Positions 25,523 through 37,500 of a stretch of 64,000 bases of DNA are shown here, in pieces. Positions within the stretch are counted from its first letter, which is position 1, and each line of letters starts with the position of its first letter. The stretch is from Macrostomum hystrix (lineage: Eukaryota > Platyhelminthes > Macrostomidae): the NCBI GenBank assembly GCA_950097015.1, contig CATNEN010000031.1, positions 3,288,001 to 3,352,000 of the forward strand, in the 5' to 3' direction. The notes under the pieces were generated by a model, which worked only from the letters and a program-made list of their open reading frames with translations, was not told the origin of the DNA and searched no databases. Position numbers and translations under genes: made by a program.

Positions 25523-26002
25523 TCAGGCCTCCTGGCAGTCGCGGGCCATGTGACCGGGCTTGTTGCAACGGTAGCATGTCATCTCTGCCTGCGGCTGGCT
25601 GCAGTCGCGGGCCATGTGACCGACCTCGTTGCATCGGTAGCAGCGGGAGCCGCCGCCACCGCCGCCACCACCACCACCGAAGCTGCCGCCACCACCACCA
25701 CCGAAGCCGCCGCCACGTCCACCTCCGAAGCTACCGCCGCCGCCGCCGCGACCACCACCAAATCCACCGCCGCGACCGCCGCCATAACCACCGCTGTAGC
25801 CGCCACCACCACCGCGGCTGCCACCGTCAGGGCATTCTCTGGCCATGTGGCCCGGCTGGCCGCAGTTGTAGCAGGAGCCACCGCCGCCGCCGCCGCCGCC
25901 ACGACCGCCTCCGCGGCCACCACGACCGCCACCGCCGCCGCCACCCTGGGGGCACTCGCGGGAGAAATGGCCTGGTTTGCCGCAGTTGTAGCAATCGCCC
26001 AT
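25523..26002 (-). CDS. CCHC zinc-knuckle / RGG-box RNA-binding protein, CNBP-like, copy 1
   Basis: A single-exon ORF of 159 aa. Four CX2CX4HX4C knuckles: [14 protein letters not shown] at residue 4, [14 protein letters not shown] after a first glycine tract, and two more ([28 protein letters not shown]) at the C-terminus. Between knuckles 2 and 3 lies a long RGG/FGG low-complexity tract. This layout fits the CNBP/Gis2 family of single-stranded nucleic acid binding proteins, which act mainly in mRNA translation, but vertebrate CNBP has seven knuckles, so the orthology is uncertain. Strong GC3 bias makes the opposite strand look open (189 and 215 codons); those frames are shadows. It shares a near-identical coding sequence with the gene 1 kb to its right. 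Confidence 0.85.
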   Translation of the reverse strand: MGDCYNCGKPGHFSRECPQGGGGGGGRGGRGGGRGGGGGGGGSCYNCGQPGHMARECPDGGSRGGGGGYSGGYGGGRGGGFGGGRGGGGGSFGGGRGGGFGGGGGGSFGGGGGGGGGGSRCYRCNEVGHMARDCSQPQAEMTCYRCNKPGHMARDCQEA

Positions 26003-27009
26003 TGTTTACTGAACTGGGATGTTAAACACGAAGCTCACGAAAGATGGAATACACTAATTAACCTTTCAACCACTTTGCACTGACTTGTCCTCTGCTGGCC
26101 ACGCCTTCACACACCACTCTGGAATGTGATTTAGGGATGTATAATTATTAGTAAAATATTTATAACCAGAAGATAAGAAAAGTAACTTCACACCAGCAAA
26201 AAACTAACAGACGATTTTACAAAAGCTGACTTCAAATAATCTGTAAAGCTATAGCAGCTAAAAATCTAACTTGCTTATCTTATTAACTGTGTATTCTTTT
26301 TCTAACAAAACACTAACTCACTAGTACGATGCTTTGCATTTATACAAACTAAGCTGAGCTTCATATATATAAAATGATTGAGTTTCTAAGCCCTAGTTTA
26401 CACCTACGAAAGGAATGCCTAGCCTTAGCATATGAAAAAGCAACAATAAAACAGTTATTTGCAAAAAGATATCAATGCTTGTTTTTGTTTATTAATAATG
26501 CACTGACCCTACTATAAATGCAGCTGAATTCTAGTCCGCGAATCAGACAGGAACTAATTGAGGACCAAAATTCTACAAAACACTATTCCGCCGCACATGA
26601 TAAAAAGTATTCGAAACGAGACAGTAAACCAACAATCACCGGTCATTTATACCAAGATGCTAATATTTGCTAAAAGCAATTGCGACAAATTAGTCCATGG
26701 CCGTGCACAGAATTCTTCTATCCTAATGGCTATTGTTTTAATTATGCTTTCATAATTTATTGCAGACAACTTTAACTTTTAGTGAATTTTTTTTGACAAA
26801 AACTTATTGACCAAAGCTGCAACCGGTGATAGTGCCTGCGCATTGGTCCGGTACGACTGACCAACCAAACCAAGACCCAACTGGTGAAATACACCCCAAG
26901 TTATTAAGTTAACAAAAACAAAACCGATTCGAGATTAATTGATAGAGCAGCCCAAAACAAAGGGAATAAATTTGCCACTCCGTATCCAGTCAAATCAGAT
27001 TAAATAAGT
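26003..27009. other. Spacer between the two zinc-knuckle genes
   Basis: About 1.0 kb, AT-rich, presumably the promoter of copy 1 and 3' flank of copy 2. It shows no similarity to the corresponding flank of copy 2 on inspection. Confidence 0.5.
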
Positions 27010-27438
27010 TCAGGCCTCCTGGCAGTCGCGGGCCATGTGACCGGGCTTGTTGCAACGGTAGCATGTCATCTCTGCCTGCGGCTGGCTACAGTCGCGGGCC
27101 ATGTGACCGGCCTCGTTGCATCGGTAGCAGCGGGAGCCGCCGCCGCCACCACCACCACCACCGAAGCCGCCGCCACGACCACCTCCGAAGCCGCCGCCGC
27201 CGCGACCACCACCAAATCCACCGCCGCGACCGCCGCCATAACCGCCGCCGCCGCGGTCGCCACCGTCAGGGCATTCTCTGGCCATGTGGCCCGGCTGGCC
27301 GCAGTTGTAGCAGGAGCCACCGCCGCCGCCACCACCACGACCGCCTCCGCGGCCACCACGACCGCCACCGCCGCCGCCACCCTGGGGGCACTCGCGGGAG
27401 AAATGGCCTGGTTTGCCGCAGTTGTAGCAATCGCCCAT
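27010..27438 (-). CDS. CCHC zinc-knuckle / RGG-box RNA-binding protein, CNBP-like, copy 2
   Basis: 142 aa, single exon, same orientation as copy 1. It has the same four knuckles with one visible change, NEAGHM for NEVGHM in knuckle 3, and a shorter glycine tract. Nucleotide identity is very high across the coding region and stops within a few bases of both the start codon (ttgttaaag against ttgtttact) and the stop codon. This points to a recent retrocopy or gene conversion confined to the exon. Both copies keep an intact frame, so both may work. Confidence 0.85.
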   Translation of the reverse strand: MGDCYNCGKPGHFSRECPQGGGGGGGRGGRGGGRGGGGGGGSCYNCGQPGHMARECPDGGDRGGGGYGGGRGGGFGGGRGGGGFGGGRGGGFGGGGGGGGGSRCYRCNEAGHMARDCSQPQAEMTCYRCNKPGHMARDCQEA

Positions 27439-28418
27439 TGTTAAAGATGAATTATTTTTATCTGATGCAAATCGACGTTTAATGCTGTTTATTTTGGTAG
27501 TATTGCTGAAATCGGATATAGAGTAAGCGTTGTGAAAATGATACGAGATAAAATGAATGATGTCATAAATCGATCTCTATAAGTATGTGCGAATGTGAGC
27601 AGCTATGGAATACTTAGTACTTCTCCATCCGATATATGCTAGTGTTTTTACTACAAGTTTTATAGAACTCATACATGAGAAATAGGAACTATACACGAGG
27701 ATGGAACAATTATTCTGAATCGTAAAAGTTATTGTCAAATATCAAAACTCAAATAATTAGAAAACAGCCTTGTGATAATATATTAAGAGTTTAATAGATT
27801 ATTTAAAAAGAAGTCTGCTAAAATAATCATACAGATACTTTATGAAGGCACCAAAAGACTAATGTCAATAAAAAATGGAAAATTGTCGACGAACATCACA
27901 TAAATAGGAGAGCTATTTATATAAAAAGTAATGCATGATAAAATAATAACAATCATTATCTCAGACCTTTTGTGAAAATTTTTACAAGATTTAGAATGAT
28001 TAAATGAACAGCAAATCGGCACAAAATACAATCGAACGAATTTGCAATTTAGCAAGTGTCTTGATTGTGTGATAAGGCGCAATTAGCAGAGGGTACAGAA
28101 TTGAGCTTAAAATTTTAAGTCTACATTGGGAAATATATACAAAATGTAAGGAAGAAAATAAAAAACAAGTTCTTTTATAATCGCTGCATATGTTTTTTCT
28201 TGCAGTCGCTGAAAAAGCGCTTTAGAGAAAGACATATACATATAACTGTCCTATGCCCGACACTTGCAGTTTCAAGATAAAGACTATTTGATAAATAGTT
28301 GAAAAGTATAGTTAAAAAATAGAGTCTACGTCACTGATAGCAATGCCTATAGTAAACTGGAAAAATCAATAGCAAACTCTATGGACGGTAAGTGTAGCAT
28401 GTCAAATGTCAGAGGCTT
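27439..28418. other. Intergenic, no gene seen
   Basis: AT-rich, with the promoter side of zinc-knuckle copy 2 on the left and the 3' flank of MOCS1 on the right. An 80-codon minus-strand frame (27,840-28,082) is AT-driven and unrecognised. Confidence 0.45.
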
Positions 28419-29689
28419 TTAACCGCCGATCAATATCATTGGTCGGTTCTTGAGCTTGGACAGCGTCTCCATTCCTGCAACAGATTAGTGGAATGAGAAT
28501 TATTAACTAAGGGCACAAACATCGAGGTATTGCACTAAAAGCCTGGATTGTCCGAATCTTTTAACTCACCAGCATGTTGAGCCTTTTTGCGCTGCAATGC
28601 ATCAGCCACAATCTGCTTGAGCTCCAGGTCAGAGGCTCCGGAACGCATAGCGTCGCGCAAGCTGACCTCGCTGCCGCCGTGAAGACACACTTTGAAGTTG
28701 CCATCAGCAGTGACGCGTACTCGATTGCAGACAGCGCAAAAGTGTTGAGTCATGCTAGAGATAAAGCCAACGCGACCTCGAGCACCCGGCACGCGCCACG
28801 CTTTGGACACGTGATTTGGTTCGTCTGGCAGTCTTTCCAAATTAGGAAATTCAGTCCTAATGCGGTCAAGCATCTCGGCATAGGGTAGCATCTTTCCTGT
28901 GCTCCATCGATTGCCGTCAAACGGCATGTATTCAATAAAGCGCACATCGTAAGCATGGTCTAGCGTTAGACGAACAAAGTCTACTAATTCGTCGTCGTTG
29001 AAGCCACGCATAGCTACGCAGTTGATCTTCACAGTTGGAAAGCCGCTGTCTAGAGCGTGACGGACTCCGGACCAGACCCGATCCCAGCCGCGTCGCCGGG
29101 TGACCAATTCGAACTTAGCTGGCACGAGGGTGTCGCAGCTAACGTTCAAAGCGTCTAGACCGGCCTGTCGTAGAGCTCTGGCATGTCGCTGCAACAATAT
29201 ACCATTAGTAGTTAGGCCGATCGACTGCAGGCCGTATGGTCTCAACTCATTTAGACCAGCCACAATGTCTAGCAAGTCAGAACGCAGCAGTGGTTCGCCG
29301 CCAGTTAGTCGCACCTTGCGCACACCCCATCCAACAAAGGCGCGGGCTAAACGCGAAATTTCGGAGCTTGTTAGTAGAGATTTGGAAGCCGTCAGAGGCA
29401 CACCTTCTGCTGGCATGCAATACTGGCCTACGGGACAAGGAATACAATTATAAGTTACTTATTTGATGATTGCTGCATTTGAGAATTTTCGGATAACAAA
29501 ATGCTTACATCGCAAATTGCACTTCTCAACTAGTGAAATACGCAAATAAGTATGACGTCGCTTAAACTTGTCGGTAAGAGGATCGCTATTGTCAGCCAAA
29601 GGTCTTTCCTGTTGCATCTGAGTTGTATTGGCCACTACAGAGTACATTCGACGCGAAATTGCACAAGCCGCACTCTTAGAAAGCGCCAT
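28419..29689 (-). CDS. MOCS1: Molybdenum cofactor biosynthesis protein 1 A (GTP 3',8-cyclase), three exons
   Basis: Exons 29689-29509, 29427-28570 and 28474-28419 give 364 aa; phases (1, 1) agree. The enzyme is a radical-SAM protein that turns GTP into the 3',8-cyclic intermediate, the first step of molybdopterin synthesis, in mitochondria. C57, C61 and C64 form the CX3CX2C cluster site, completed across the first splice join. LTGGEP (SAM binding) follows, then RFIEYMPFDGN. The C-terminal cluster HFCAVCNRVRVTADG..VC is CX2CX13C. The protein ends in NRPMILIGG with the terminal GG needed by MOCS1A. The N-terminus (MALSKSAACAISRRMYS) looks like a mitochondrial presequence. A ttcttttttcag just before the ATG suggests a further 5' intron or a trans-splice acceptor. 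No MOCS1B part is joined here. Confidence 0.93.
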
Positions 29690-30644
29690 TGCAGCTGAAA
29701 AAAGAATAAATTGATTTAGCATTTAAATTTGCATTCAACAAGTTCTGGACATTTAGTATAACTATAGCTCATTTAAAAACAGACACAAATATTCAAGGCA
29801 AGGCGCACCTATACATCTGCTAAAAGTGAAGTCTGAAAGTCTTCTATGAACTATGATAGAAGTATCCAAAACAGAACAAGCTCACAAAGCAATTAAACAT
29901 AAGATCATATCCAATAAGTTTGCTATAATATATGATAGCTAAGACTTAGCTAATTAAAATTTTGAGTAACAAAAAAAACAAAATACAGAGCAAACTTTGT
30001 TATACTTTACATTTAATTGCTAATGTACCACTCAAAATGAAATTAAAATTGTCATTAAAGTTGAATTTATTGAAATGAGGTTATTTAAACAGTGCAGTAA
30101 ATTCCGCATAGTCTTACTGCATTATAAGGTTTGTTAAACAGTGTAGTTTTTAAACATGTTATAAACAGTGTGGTAAAAACCGCTAACTTCACTGCAGGCC
30201 CAGGGTAATGTGTTGCCATTGCTATGCAGTAAAGTTAGCAGTTTTTACCGCGCGGTAAAATGTTGCTAACGTCTAAGCTTAAATGTCACCAGGGAGTGCA
30301 CCATGGCAATCTTATTGTAGTGTGGATAATGTGTCATGGCAAATGACTCAAAAGTAAAAATGTTGGCTACTTGAAACTTTAGCAACTTCCTTCTACTGGG
30401 TTGCAAACAGTTTAGTATTTTGTTGCCAATTAATTCTGGCTTTTTGATCTGTCACTACTAGCTATTTCTTACTAGGACAATCTTTTTGACTTCTCTTTTG
30501 CCATCTCTTTATCTTTTATCTGCTGCAATCTTGTTTGCCATTAGACAAGTTGACTTATTAGTGAAATTCATGACATGAGCAGACTAGTTGGTAAACTTGG
30601 CCTTGACTAACATGAGAGTAAATTCAACACCTTGCTATCATGCT
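29690..30644. other. AT-rich 5' flank of MOCS1
   Basis: No gene seen. It contains an imperfect inverted repeat, arms 30,170-30,196 and 30,225-30,252, with core gctaacttcactgca. It may be the end of an unclassified transposon. Confidence 0.5.
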
Positions 30645-31990
30645 ATTGTACAAGGCAGAGCTTATTCCCACGGTCCCGTGCTGATAATTTCAAATTTATC
30701 CACACGGATCTGTGCCAATAATTTTCTGCTTATCCACATGGCAGCTTATATGAATAGGTCTACAACTCTTTATATAAATATGCCGCAGTGCCATTAATTT
30801 CAATTTTATCCACACATAGCTGTGCCGATAGTTTTCTGCTTATCCACACAGCAGCTTTTATGAATAGGTCTAAAACTCTTTATATAAATATGACATGCCA
30901 TTAATTTCTGAAATTTTATCCACACGTTTCTGTTATTTGAAACGAGGCCCTTTCAGGTTTGAAAGTTTTGTTGAACCCTTGAGCCAATAGATCAACAAAG
31001 TTGACAGTGCGTTACGACAGTGTTCTACATTTCAACCTACACATTCATTAACCCACATTAATGTCATCCTTTTTAATTATTGTAATAACAAATTACTAAA
31101 TCTTTTGTCATTGTTACATGTTTTCATTCAAATTGTATTGACTTAAAAAAGTAAGAAGTCTATCAAAGAAAATCATACGAGTCAACCAGTGAAATTCTAG
31201 TCAGCACCAAACTTGTCACATATTATACATCATTGTTATTCTTTTACACCAGTTGCATTGATAGTGTACACTATACACTATAATATACTCTGAAGCAAAA
31301 ACCTTATGCTCAGAGAAGAACAGGTAGGGACTTGAAAGTAGACCTATTCATACAAGCTGCCATGTGGACCATAGTCCAGATCATGTCGTTTACGCCGGAG
31401 ATCTCCGGCGTAAATCTGGTTTGGGATCGGAGGCTGGCGTAAGTGCTTGGCATAAGTATAGGCCAAAATGTGCCTTGGCGTAAGTGCTTGGCGTAAGTAC
31501 ATGGCATAAATCAAGTGGCGTAAATGTTAGAACAAATGAGATCATTCATGATCAAATGTATCACTATAGAACATAACACATTTGCGTTAATTATGATGTT
31601 AAAGAGCAGCATTAAAACAAAGTTCATTAAAATATTGCAGTTCGTATAAATGAGATAGCAGAATATCTATTGTAGGATAGCAAAAGTTTTTTTAGCTTTA
31701 AGATGCTTATTTTGATACTTGATTCAGAACTTGCAACTTGTAAGATTTTTAAACAGTTGCAACTTCTGAATTTAATTAATCACCAATTAACAAGAATTGT
31801 GAAGGACCTTTTTTTGGGTGGCGTAAGTCAGAGGGACCTTTTTTGGTTGACGTAAGTCTGGCGTAAGTGCCAAAAAATGTTGGATTTTTCCTCTGGCATA
31901 AGTCCAGCATGATCCGGACTATGGCATGTGGATAAGCAGAAAATTATTGGCACAGGACTGTGGGAATAAGCACTTTCATTGTACAATGTG
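30645..31990. mobile_element. Foldback repeat with inverted arms, interrupted by a MITE
   Basis: The left part (30,645-30,930) holds two full and one partial copy of a unit of about 109 bp with ttttctgcttatccacacag and atgaataggtct. The right part (31,340-31,360 and 31,925-31,990) carries the same unit reversed, with cattgtacaatg near its outer edge. The right arm is split by the 31,369-31,924 insertion. Confidence 0.7.
31369..31924. mobile_element. hAT-like MITE, 556 bp, with intact target duplication
   Basis: Terminal inverted repeats of 17 bp, CCATAGTCCAGATCATG at the left and its complement with one mismatch at 31,908-31,924. An 8-bp duplication CATGTGGA flanks it (31,361-31,368 and 31,925-31,932). 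The empty site exists as a single CATGTGGA in the related unit near 30,740 (reverse strand). Many subterminal ggcgtaagt or ggcataagt motifs near both ends and the 8-bp duplication fit the hAT superfamily. No transposase ORF. Confidence 0.88.
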
Positions 31991-34516
31991 TGCCAATAGA
32001 AAGTGAGTAGATTTTTTTGTTCTTTGACTAAATTGAATGGATTTGCATACACTTTTCATGTGAGTGCAGTGCAGATGCCCTACCATGCGCAAGAGAAACC
32101 ACTTGCTAAGGTGAGTTAGCTAGAGATAGAGAGTAAAATGCATAACATTATTGCATACAATTTGATTTTATGGTCTTGTCTTGTAGGCCTACTTGCAAAG
32201 AGGTGGACACTTTCCTACAAACCAGATTTGTGCAAGCTTCTGCAAGTATTTAAAAAATCGAGACGGTCTTTTATTTTGCATTGATAAAAGTTATAGCAGA
32301 CGACTTTGTTCAATTTGTCCATTATGGCAGACAAGTTTCTACATAGCTTCTTTTAAAGAAGTTATTACTAGACGAGATGGCAGCAGACGCAAAGACTGAA
32401 ACTGGAAATTCTTAGCTATCACACCTTAAATCTAAACAAGACAAGAGCTCATATTTGATCCAAGAGTCCTAAGATGTGCAATCACTTGAAAATGAGAATA
32501 GTAAGGCCTGATCTAACAGTAGGTATGGTTGTAAAGTTTACATTATAATATTTAATACTCTAAGGTCTGTCAAGTTTTTTAATAGCTAAAATACTATTAG
32601 ATGACGAAAGCTTAAAAACAATAATTGTGAAAGTTAAAAAATTGCTTAGCCTCAGATGGCCAGGCTTGTGTCCTGAATAAACGTAGCTTGTCAACAAGTA
32701 CTAAACAAGAAAGTCGTTTGGAATATATTAGAGTACAAGACAAAGAAACCTATAGAATAAGAAATTGACTTAGTAACAACAAATGCGCACGATCCTTATT
32801 TAATCTTTAATAATTAAGCATATACAACCTGAGGACACCGACAATCAATGTAATGGCCGGCTGAAACGAGTGTGCGATATAATGAAGCAAGAATATTTGA
32901 GTAGAAAAAATTATATTGCTCAATGTAAAGTGACTCCGATTTGAGCTAAAAGATTTAAAACAAACTGTTGATACGTTTGGTAAGTTTTATTAAATAGAAT
33001 TATTTTTAATCTATATTTTAGCTACTATATTCCACAAAATTTTTCTATGTGTTATATGGCATTACACAGGTTTTAAGTTTTTAACTGCTGCTCCTACCTC
33101 GTTACCAAGCGTCAAGCGAGCGAACTCTCAAGTGATTGCCTCGAGAAAGCATCAGAGCGCGAGCCAAAAAATAAGTTCTCATCAAACATAATTTAAACCA
33201 AACATATAAAATCTTGGAGTCAAGTCGAAGAATTGAGGCTCCGTGTACTTTTAGCATAAGGACCTGACCTGGCGGTTTAATTGTGCACACTGACGTGAAC
33301 ATATTTTAAGGTTGCATATTTCTGCACAAGTTATAATACATATTTCATGCTAAAATGTTAATAAAGTTTTCTGTCTTGTTCTTTGATACATATGTCGCAT
33401 TTACATCTCGGCGCATTGGTATATTTCCAGAACACGCACTTTTTACTGTCAGTCGCTTTATCGATTGAAATATTAATATTTTAGCAGATGTTGTACTGTA
33501 CATCTGCTATACATCTGCTACACACTACTTCTGTTATTTATCGTATCATTACGACTTGCAAAAAAGAATAACCCAAGCAGGTACTGTTTTCTCTATTCTG
33601 TGTTATTTTACAGAAATCTTTAATCCCATTTTGATTTTCTAGTGTTCATTCCGATAATGTAGTATGCTTAGTTGCTGTTCACGTACTTTAATTAAAGGGC
33701 TAGTAGTATCTAAAGCAATTTTAGAATTAAGTACTTAACATGTAATAGTTTACAACCATTTTTAGTTTTTTTAATTCAGAAATTAGATATTTAATACTTG
33801 AAGTTGGGTTCAGAGTTTTAAAACAATCACTCCACATTATTTATTTATTTGCTTGTAGCGGCTTTTTAGAGCATGCATACATTGTTCTTACTTCATTTCA
33901 GAGTAAACTGCGCTCTATTACAGACACAAATAAAACTGAGATTTGCTTATAGATGTAGAACAATGAAACACATGGGTGCGTATTTGTCATTCAGACAAAG
34001 AAATCATAGCAAATGCTCATAAAGAAATAAAGCTTCTAAAAAGTACAGAAAGCACACTCAATGTCACTGCATGTATGAGATTGAATACTTTTTAAGCTCT
34101 CTAAAATAAGCAAGAACAAATTGAAGAGATAAAAAATAGCTTTTTTTCGTGGATGAGCGAATGAACACCAAGGTGTGGAGAGTACAAAAGCGCGCTAAAA
34201 TTAGCACCCTAAAATTGTGTTTACAAAATATTTCATAAAAACTGCAAATTATAATTTTATCTGGGAAAAATTCAATTTTCGTTGCAAAAAAAACTTTGAA
34301 GTCAATGATGCCATCACATGTCACTGCTGAATAATGTTTAGATGTTAGATTTCTGTTGAAGCAGATAGCTTGACTGGAGACCTCATAGTACAGACTATAA
34401 AAACTAGAATATTGGAAAATTATATGTGCAATAATATATCCGAATTTATTTTTATTTCAGATAAATGACTATACAATCAGACTCGATTGAGACAAACGAC
34501 GGCGGTGATGAGAAGG
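31991..34516. other. AT-rich intergenic region
   Basis: No gene recognised. A 10-bp-armed hairpin (tagcagatgt ... acatctgcta) is at 33,482-33,509. TTTATT at 34,445 is, on the minus strand, an AATAAA about 70 bp after the CEP170 stop codon. Confidence 0.45.
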
Positions 34517-37500
34517 TCACGGATACCTGTAGTCAGTGTAGTTGTCCTCTGTGGCTGGAAACGCCGGCTCAATGGGTTGAAAGCCACCCAGCTCGCTGCT
34601 TATCCTCTCCCGCTCGGCCAGGTAGTCAATGTCTGAGCAGCTGACGGCAGCCGCTGAGCTGCGACTAACGACAGATGCTTGACCCGGGAAAAGGGCGCGG
34701 TCGAGCGCTGCAGGTGAGGGTATAGGAGCGAAAAGGTTAGTGATGATTTCCGATTATCTGCCTTAGTTGCTATAAAAGCTGTACATAGCAATTTAAAATT
34801 GACCAGGTGACTTAAAATAGCTTTTTGCAGACCATTTGATCCTTCGAGCATTCGATTTAATCCACAGTGGCAAAGTCCAAGCGTTTCAGGCCGATTTTCA
34901 AGTTGTCTATGGCCAAAAGTATGACTGGATTTTGCCACCGTGGATTAAATCGAATGCTCGAAGGATCAAATAGTCTGCAAAAAGCTATAATTCAGCTAAT
35001 TCTAAAATCCAAATATAATTAGAAGGGCCACTTTAAGGCTCGCACTACCGAAGAAGCGCATACTTTCATGTGGACGCAAGTAATCAATATGGTTTCTGCT
35101 TTCAGGTTACATCATATTTCTGCTTACCTCAACTGAACAACGGTACGGTTTTTTTGCTGTACTTCTCTGCGCTTCTGTGCAAATATACGTATGCCTTTCA
35201 ACGACAGAACTGTACCTACCCTGCACTTGAAGCTGTACAGCCTGGAGATGACGCAGACAGCCCAGCAGCTCCTCCTGCAGCTGCCGGGGAGATCCGCTGG
35301 CAAGGCTACTTCCGCCGCCGCTGCCGCCTGGCCCGCCTTTGGCTGGGGTTGTTGGCGAAGGGCTCGGCGATAGACCGGCTGCCCCGTCCGCGCCTCCTCG
35401 CCGTAGCTTGGCCATTATGTCGTCGGTACATCGGCGCAGCTTCTGACTGAGCTGATGAAGGCTGCTCGCCAGCAGGTGAGCCTCGGTCTGCGGCCCCGGG
35501 GCTGCTGCCGTCGGGGACGGACTTTCAGCCACCTCGGTGAAGGCTGACCGTCTGGCGAGGTCCTGAAGTTGCGAACGGACAGATTTCAGGCTTCTCTAAC
35601 CTGAGTTCGAGAAAGTGACTAGCGTGCGAAAATCTCGGTGAAATGTTTAGACCCTGTAACAAGAGCTTCGGAATTTTGACACAATAAAAAATGTGTCCTT
35701 TAGCAATGCACCTCACTACCCAGTTGTAAAATTGGTGCCGGCATTAGCTGGGCTTGAAATTTGTCTTAATGTGGCGGCTTCCAGTTCACGGACTGAAAAG
35801 CTGTACAATTGGACTAGGTGTAATTTACACTCTTTACCTCTCGTCGGCCCAGACGGTCCAGGTCTCGTCGAAGATCGAAACCTCCGGGCAGACTGCTGCG
35901 CAACTTCAGCGAGTGCCTGCCGTACTCGAACCTTTGCAACTGCTGCTGCTGCTGCTGCTGATGCCTCCGAGGAGATCCCATAGCAGCCACCCCAGACAGA
36001 ACTGGCGCATGTCTTAAAGAGGACAGGCGGGTCAGTCTGGGTTCCGAGGTTCTTAGAAAGTGACTCTCCAGCTGGTGCAGAGCGTCGGCCGTGTCGCGCA
36101 AGAGGCCTGACGTGTCTGAAGTCTGGTCAGCCGAGGAGGCGCCGTCAACGCTATCGATGGATGTTGCCGCTGCAGAGGCCACCGCGGCTGCTGACTTCAT
36201 CTCCAGCTCCTTAGATTAAAAAACTGCCATGCATAAAGACGATGACTCATTTAAGCACCCATGGGATCTCTAGTCTATGGGAACTCTAGCTTCGATTCCA
36301 TTAGCTTGGATCTCTAGCTTCGATTCCATTAGCTGGGATCTCTAGCTTCGATTCCATTAGCTTGGATCTCTAGCTTCGATTCCATTAGCTAGGATCTCTA
36401 GCTTCCATTCCATTAGCTTGGATCTCTAGCTTCGATTCCATTAGCTTGGATCTCTAGCTTCGATTCCATTACCTTGGATCTCTAGATTCGATTCCATTAG
36501 CTTGGATCTCTAGCTTCGATTCCATTAGCTTGGATCTCTAGCTTCGATTCCATTAGCTTGGATCTCTAGCTTCGATTCCATTAGCTGGGATCTCTAGCTT
36601 CGATTCCATTAGCTGGGATCTCTAGCTTCCATTCCATTAGCTGGGATCTCTAGCTTCGATTCCATTATCTTGGATCTCTAGCTTCCATTCCATTAGCTGG
36701 GATCTCTAGCTTCCATTCCATTAGCTGGGATCTCTAGCTTCGATTCCATTATCTTGGATCTCTAGCTTCCATTCCATTAGCTGGGATCTCTAGCTTCCAT
36801 TCCATTAGCTTGGATCTCTAGCTTCGATTCCATTAGCTTGGATCTCTAGCTTCGATTCCATTAGCTTGGATCTCTAGCTTCGATTCCATTAGCTGGGATC
36901 TCTAGCTTCGATTCCATTAGCTGGGATCTCTAGCTTCCATTCCATTAGCTGGGATCTCTAGATTCCATTTCATTAGCTGGGATCTCTAGCTTCGATTCCA
37001 TTAGCTGGGATCTCTAGCTTCCATTCCATTAGCTGGGATCTCTAGCTTCGATTCCATTATCTTGGATCTCTAGCTACGATTCCTGCTCCTAGAGCCTTGG
37101 TTTCTAGGTACTGCGCTCTCTAGCTCACCCTACAATGAAATGCCTTTGTTCTGCGACCTGCATGTGGTCCACAGGTCTTACCTAAGCCAAATCTTGTCCA
37201 GATCCTAGATTTCCTGTCTAGGAACTGAAATTTTCTTTCTCAAGCAAATGACACACAGCGCCCTGTGTGCAGCCTAATTGCACGTCAGAAAAGTCCCCTC
37301 ACGAGAAAATATTGAATGGCTCGCTGCTTTTTTAGATTTACAGAGTCTCAGGTGCTGCTGCTGCTGATAGCAGCCAGGGAAAAAAATGATAATTGCTGGG
37401 AGCTTGCAGAGGCATTCTGCTTCTGCATCCTTTTGAGAACGTCGAAATTGGCTAGAAACGGAGAGTGCCGAGTTCCTGCCCTGCCTCACTAGGCAGTTTT

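Noticed and set aside
25514-26083. Plus-strand Ala/Thr-rich ORFs opposite the zinc-knuckle genes
   Set aside because: Shadows of GC-rich glycine codons; the minus-strand frame has real CCHC knuckles.
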